A stretch of 64,000 nt of DNA from Chloroflexus aggregans DSM 9485 (GTDB lineage: Bacteria > Chloroflexota > Chloroflexia > Chloroflexales > Chloroflexaceae). Shown here in pieces: positions 60,484-64,000 of this stretch. The number at the start of each line of letters is the position of its first letter. Position 1 is the stretch's first letter. The stretch lies in the NCBI RefSeq assembly GCF_000021945.1, contig NC_011831.1, positions 3,423,353 to 3,487,352 of the forward strand, in the 5' to 3' direction. Both the position numbers and the translations under genes were made by a program. The notes under the pieces are model-generated. The model was not told where the DNA came from. It worked only from the letters and a program-made list of their open reading frames with translations, and did no database searches.

Positions 60484-61701
60484 ATGATCCAAACGTCCTC
60501 TACCTCCGGCGGTAACTTACTCGGCCATATTGTCAGCTTTGGCTATCTGCTGCGTGAAATGGGCATCCCGGTCAGCCCCGGCCAGATCGTCGAGCTGATC
60601 GAAGCTATCGAGCACGTCGGTTTGCTCCATCGCGAAGATTTGCGGGCCACAATGCGCTGCATGCTGGTGCTGCGCCGCGAAGATTTGCTGCTGTTCGACG
60701 CAGCCTTCGAGTTTTTTTGGAAAAAAGCGCTCGGCATCGATCTCGAACGTGAGATGATGCAGATGCTGCTCCCGCAGGTTAAGATTCCGCGCCGTCAGCT
60801 TCGTTTACCACGCCGCCAACCCGTCGCCGATGATGCCGATGCAACGGAGGGTCAAGAACGGGAAGAGATCGAGATCCAACTTACCTTTAGTCGTGATGAG
60901 GCGTTGCGTACCAAAGACTTTGCGCAATGTACGTGGGAAGAGGTACAAGCCTGCAAAGAGCTGATCCGGCGAATGGAATGGCGGATTCAACCCCACCGTA
61001 CCCGGCGTCGTCGCCCGGCCCGCGCCGGTCGCTTGCTTGACATGCGCCGTACCCTGCGCCAGAGCTGGCGCTTTGGCGGCGAGCCGTTGACGTTATCGTG
61101 GCGTGATATTCGTACCGAGCCGCGTCCGCTGGTGCTCATCTGCGACATCTCCGGCAGTATGGAACGCTACTCGCGGATTCTGCTCCAATTTGCGCATGCC
61201 ATCTCGGCCGGTTTAGGCGATGTTGAAACGTTCGTGTTCGGGACACGGCTGACTCGCATTACTCGTCAGTTGCGCCACAAGGATATTGATGATGCGATCG
61301 ATGCGGTGAGCAAGCACGTGGTCGATTGGAGCGGTGGGACACGCATTGGCGAAGCCATTAAGGAGTTCAATTTTCGCTGGGGTCGGCGCGTGCTTGGGCG
61401 TAGCCCGGTGGTGTTGTTGATTAGCGATGGCTGGGATCGTGGCGATCCTGAGCTGCTGGCACGGGAGATGGATCGGTTACAACGCTCGTGCCATCGGTTG
61501 ATCTGGCTGAATCCACTTCTCGGTGCGCCCGGCTACGAACCGTTGACGGTGGGGATGCAGGCTGCCCTCCCGTTTGTTGATGACTTTCTGCCGGTGCATA
61601 ATTTGGTCAGCTTAGAGCAGCTCGGTGCGAAACTGGCGACGCTGGGTACGCAGCGTCCACCGCGCCGACAGCGCATAACTACGACGCGAGGAGTGCAATG
61701 A
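60484..61701 (+). CDS. CoxE-like VWA-domain protein
   Basis: 405 residues. The N-terminal helical half (GYLLREMGIPVSPGQIVELI, RCMLVLRREDLLLFDAAFEF) is typical of the CoxE family. The VWA domain begins with the MIDAS motif LICDISGSMERYSR, Asp221-x-Ser-x-Ser, and continues VVLLISDGWDRGD. CoxE-type proteins usually act with MoxR AAA ATPases in enzyme maturation, for example of CO dehydrogenase; no MoxR gene is in view. A -10-like TACAAT lies at 60441-60446. The next gene overlaps its stop (ATGA). Confidence 0.88.
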   Translation: MIQTSSTSGGNLLGHIVSFGYLLREMGIPVSPGQIVELIEAIEHVGLLHREDLRATMRCMLVLRREDLLLFDAAFEFFWKKALGIDLEREMMQMLLPQVKIPRRQLRLPRRQPVADDADATEGQEREEIEIQLTFSRDEALRTKDFAQCTWEEVQACKELIRRMEWRIQPHRTRRRRPARAGRLLDMRRTLRQSWRFGGEPLTLSWRDIRTEPRPLVLICDISGSMERYSRILLQFAHAISAGLGDVETFVFGTRLTRITRQLRHKDIDDAIDAVSKHVVDWSGGTRIGEAIKEFNFRWGRRVLGRSPVVLLISDGWDRGDPELLAREMDRLQRSCHRLIWLNPLLGAPGYEPLTVGMQAALPFVDDFLPVHNLVSLEQLGAKLATLGTQRPPRRQRITTTRGVQ

Positions 61702-62426
61702 GTAATCCTGCTCAATTGAAGGCTGAAGCCGATGCCTTGATTGCCCGTGGCAAGGCTCTCATCGCCACCGACTTGCCACAAGCAACCGATTTGCTGAATC
61801 GGGCGGTCAGGCTCTATTGGGCGGCGGGTGAATACTATAGCGCGGCGGCCCAGACCGGCAACTACGGTTGGGCCTTGCGGCGCATGGGTCGTCCCGATCT
61901 GGCTCGCCCCTACCTTGCGCGCGCCGCCGAGATCTTTGCCGATTTGGGATTGGCCGATTTTGCCGAGCGTCATCGTGCTGCGGCCGAAGATATTGCTGCC
62001 GATCTGACACCGGAGTTTCTCGCCAGTCTGCCACCGGCAGTGCGCCAAGCACTCGAGCAAGGAGATGGCGCACTGTTGCAATTTGCAATTAATACGCTGC
62101 CGACCGATCAGCAACAAATGGTCATCGACCGTTTATCTGCCATTGGCCTGATCAGCCTCGCCGAGAGCGCAGGAGATGCCAACCACGCTGTGCAACAGTT
62201 TGAACCATTGTTACAAGCAATTGTGGCGGTGGCACGCGGTGATGAGAGCGAGCGGCCTGATGTCGAGCGCGCGTTGGATGATCTTGAACGCAAGGGTTGG
62301 CGGATTCGCAAAGCCGTGCGTCAGATCTGGCAGGGTGAACGTCGCCGGCAGCGCCTGACCTACGGTCTCGATGAGGTTGATACGGCGATTGTGCATCGAA
62401 TACTGGACTTACTGAATGCGCCGTAA
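61698..62426 (+). CDS. Hypothetical TPR-like helical protein coupled to the VWA gene
   Basis: 242 residues starting in the ATGA overlap with the VWA gene. The first ~100 residues are TPR-like (LIATDLPQATDLLNRAVRLY, YSAAAQTGNYGWALRRMGRP). The rest is helical, with a charged C-terminus (RPDVERALDDLERKGWRIRK). No enzyme motif or membrane segment. It is probably a partner of the CoxE-like protein; the specific role is not recognised. Confidence 0.7.
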   Translation: MSNPAQLKAEADALIARGKALIATDLPQATDLLNRAVRLYWAAGEYYSAAAQTGNYGWALRRMGRPDLARPYLARAAEIFADLGLADFAERHRAAAEDIAADLTPEFLASLPPAVRQALEQGDGALLQFAINTLPTDQQQMVIDRLSAIGLISLAESAGDANHAVQQFEPLLQAIVAVARGDESERPDVERALDDLERKGWRIRKAVRQIWQGERRRQRLTYGLDEVDTAIVHRILDLLNAP

Positions 62427-62446
62427 TCGTGCGCTGCTGCCGGCCG

Positions 62447-63331
62447 CTATCCGGCCAAAAATGACCGGAGCGCGGCAAGGGTCTCCGTCGGTGCCTCTTC
62501 AGGCAGAAAATGCCCACCGGGGACACTGTGACCCTGCACATCGACGGCATAGTGGCGCCATACCTCAAGTACATTGTATTTCCGACCGACAAAGCCATCG
62601 GCTCCCCAGAGCACCAACAACGGACACTTCACCTTGCGTCCGGCACGGACATCTTCATCATCGTGTGTGAGATCGATGCTGGCTGCTGCCCGGTAATCGG
62701 CACAACTGGCAGCAATAGTGGCCGGATCACGAAAACAGCGCAGGTATTCAGCGACAGCATCAGTGGTGAAGGCGGTGGGTGTACGACCCCAGTGTGCCAG
62801 CTTGCTCCGCAACCAGAACTCCGGATCGGCGCCGATCAGCCGTTCAGGGAGTGGTGCAGGTTGGATGAGAAAGAACCAATGGTAGTAGGCAGTGGCAAAT
62901 TCGCGGTCGGCAGTAAGGTACATATGATGCGTCGGTACAATATCGAGCACGGCAGCGCGCATAATCCGATCGGAATGATCGAGACACATCCGATGCGTTA
63001 CCCGTGCCCCGCGATCGTGCCCAATGACGGCAAAGTGGGGAAAACCCAACTGTTCCATCAACCCCACCATATCGGCAGCCATCGCTCGCTTGCTGTAGGT
63101 GAGATGTGCGGAGTCATCGACCGGCTTGTCGCTATCGCCGTAGCCGCGTAGATCGGCAGCCACGATGGTAAACGACGCCGCCAATACCGGTGCAATCGCA
63201 TGCCACATCGCATGAGTTTGCGGATAACCGTGCAGTAACAACAACGGTGGCCCGCTTCCAGCGATGGCGCCGGCAATCGTTACTCCGGCAATTGTCTCTC
63301 GGAAGGACTGAAAACCGTTAAGGATCGTCAT
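62447..63331 (-). CDS. Haloacetate (fluoroacetate) dehalogenase-like alpha/beta hydrolase
   Basis: 294 residues. Motifs and residues match fluoroacetate dehalogenase FAcD of Rhodopseudomonas palustris with a shift of 4 to 6: nucleophile Asp106 with Arg107 and Arg110 (VIGHDRGARV, carboxylate binding), Asp130 (LDIVP), and the halide pocket His151, Trp152 (YYHWFFLIQPAPLPE), Trp181 and Tyr213. The catalytic base is His274 in PGGHFLPEE. HGYPQT and DLRGYGDS are the oxyanion and strand motifs. The enzyme would replace the halogen of haloacetate by hydroxyl. The family also holds epoxide hydrolases, but these pocket residues favour dehalogenase. No halide-related genes are near. Confidence 0.85.
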   Translation of the reverse strand: MTILNGFQSFRETIAGVTIAGAIAGSGPPLLLLHGYPQTHAMWHAIAPVLAASFTIVAADLRGYGDSDKPVDDSAHLTYSKRAMAADMVGLMEQLGFPHFAVIGHDRGARVTHRMCLDHSDRIMRAAVLDIVPTHHMYLTADREFATAYYHWFFLIQPAPLPERLIGADPEFWLRSKLAHWGRTPTAFTTDAVAEYLRCFRDPATIAASCADYRAAASIDLTHDDEDVRAGRKVKCPLLVLWGADGFVGRKYNVLEVWRHYAVDVQGHSVPGGHFLPEEAPTETLAALRSFLAG

Positions 63332-63447
63332 TACACCGCCCTCAAATTCGTTGCGAAACTCTTTCCCACAATGTATTACAATCGAGTATAATCCATTTTA
63401 TCCAGCATCAGCGCAATCGTTGACTAACAACGAAAGGAGGAAACGAC

Positions 63448-64000
63448 GTGGTTTCACGCATGCGTGTGCTAGGCCTCTTACTGGTGGTGGCGTTAGTGAG
63501 TGCTTGTGGCGCTTCGCCCACCACCACTGCGCCTACGGCTGCTCCTGCCGGAGAAGCGCAACAACCTGCTCCTGCTCCTGCACAGACTCTTCGCTATGCT
63601 TTCGGTGGCGGTCCGGTGGGTGGCGTCTTTCAAGTGTATGCCGATGTACTCTCGCTGATTATTAAAGAGAAGGTGCCCGGTGTTGACATTACGGCAGAAG
63701 GCACCGGCGGCTCAGCCGAGAACTTACGCTCGGTTAATGCCGGTGATCGCCAGTTTGGGATTGTCTATTCGGGTGATGTGGCTCTCGGCGCACTTGGTCA
63801 ACTGCCCGACGATCCCACCGTCTACGATAAGGTGATGCCGGTAGCACCGCTGTACGGCGGTGTAGCCCACCTGGTAGTGTCGGAAGCCAGTGGCATTAAC
63901 TCGGTGAACGATCTCGTTGGCAAGCGGATTGCGCTTGGCAATGCCGGTTCGGGGGCTGCCTTGAGTGCTGAACGCTATTTCAAGGCGCTTGGTTTATTCG
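63448..64000 (+). CDS. TAXI-type TRAP transporter solute-binding lipoprotein (C-terminus outside window)
   Basis: GTG start at 63448 with AAAGGAGG 7 nt upstream. A lipoprotein signal (MRVLGLLLVVALVSAC) with lipobox Cys is followed by an Ala/Pro/Thr linker. The receptor domain then begins LRYAFGGGPVGGVFQVYADV and continues AEGTGGSAENLRSVNAGDRQ, VAPLYGGVAHLVVSEAS and LVGKRIALGNAGSGAAL, matching the TAXI family. These proteins bind acidic or amino-acid ligands for a fused DctQM permease, which would lie beyond the window. 184 residues are visible. Confidence 0.9.
   Translation, partial: MVSRMRVLGLLLVVALVSACGASPTTTAPTAAPAGEAQQPAPAPAQTLRYAFGGGPVGGVFQVYADVLSLIIKEKVPGVDITAEGTGGSAENLRSVNAGDRQFGIVYSGDVALGALGQLPDDPTVYDKVMPVAPLYGGVAHLVVSEASGINSVNDLVGKRIALGNAGSGAALSAERYFKALGLF

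Overview
The window is a chromosomal segment of a filamentous anoxygenic phototroph, most likely Chloroflexus or a close Chloroflexota relative. The inference rests on a bacteriochlorophyll-delivery (PucC/BCD) family transporter at 22.4-23.8 kb, Ras-like GTPase, roadblock and DUF4388 proteins of the kind common in Chloroflexota, a run of GT39-type membrane glycosyltransferases with added beta domains, and moderately high-GC DNA carrying GC-rich dispersed repeats. No ribosomal RNA, prophage or CRISPR array is present. There is one tRNA gene, tRNA-Pro(GGG).

Layout. 0-1.2 kb: the start of a DsbA-like lipoprotein gene (minus strand, cut by the window edge), then a ~76-bp-period GC-rich repeat array. 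1.2-6.5 kb: a LysE-type exporter converges on a tight minus-strand operon made of an XRE/ImmA-type regulator, a MazF/PemK-like protein, a two-module FAD oxidase and an SpoU methyltransferase. The operon is headed by a promoter embedded in a perfect 9-bp inverted repeat. 6.9-10.4 kb: acyl-CoA ligase and two alpha/beta hydrolases. 10.5-15.5 kb: mnmA and small membrane proteins, a DUF1385 protein, DUF4388 plus a Ras-like GTPase, and HU. 15.6-22.4 kb: an M1 peptidase, divergent from a run of an unknown protein, NarL-type sensor and regulator, a membrane protein, and an apolipoprotein N-acyltransferase gene interrupted by one in-frame TAG. 22.4-26.6 kb: PucC-like transporter, trpA, a stand-alone AsnC-type ligand domain, acetamidase/formamidase, tRNA-Pro.

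26.9-32.8 kb holds the most unusual gene: a ~1,838-residue TPR protein with 24 near-identical copies of a PFSLEELGL module and an embedded domain resembling sigma-70 region 1.1, followed directly by a roadblock/LC7 gene and a strong terminator. 33-43 kb is mainly housekeeping (ndk, DAHP synthase, rodA, sugar kinase, deoC, sucD, GAF histidine kinase, Rieske protein, PspC-domain protein, metallophosphoesterase and an unknown protein).

43.1-56.6 kb is a cell-surface glycosylation cluster: five large multispanning GT39/PMT-like proteins and one GT4 enzyme, several translationally coupled. A beta-sandwich-like module appears at the C-terminus of three of the large proteins and, relocated, at the N-terminus of a fourth. 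A miniature IS200/IS605-type element, an in-frame fusion of the 5' part of tnpA with the 3' zinc-finger part of tnpB bounded by two hairpins, lies between two of these genes. 56.6-64 kb: a SARP/AfsR-like regulator flanked by an inverted pair of dispersed repeats, a CoxE-type VWA protein with a TPR partner, a fluoroacetate-dehalogenase-like hydrolase with the full set of known active-site residues, and the start of a TAXI-type TRAP receptor lipoprotein. All statements come from reading the sequence; no database search was run.
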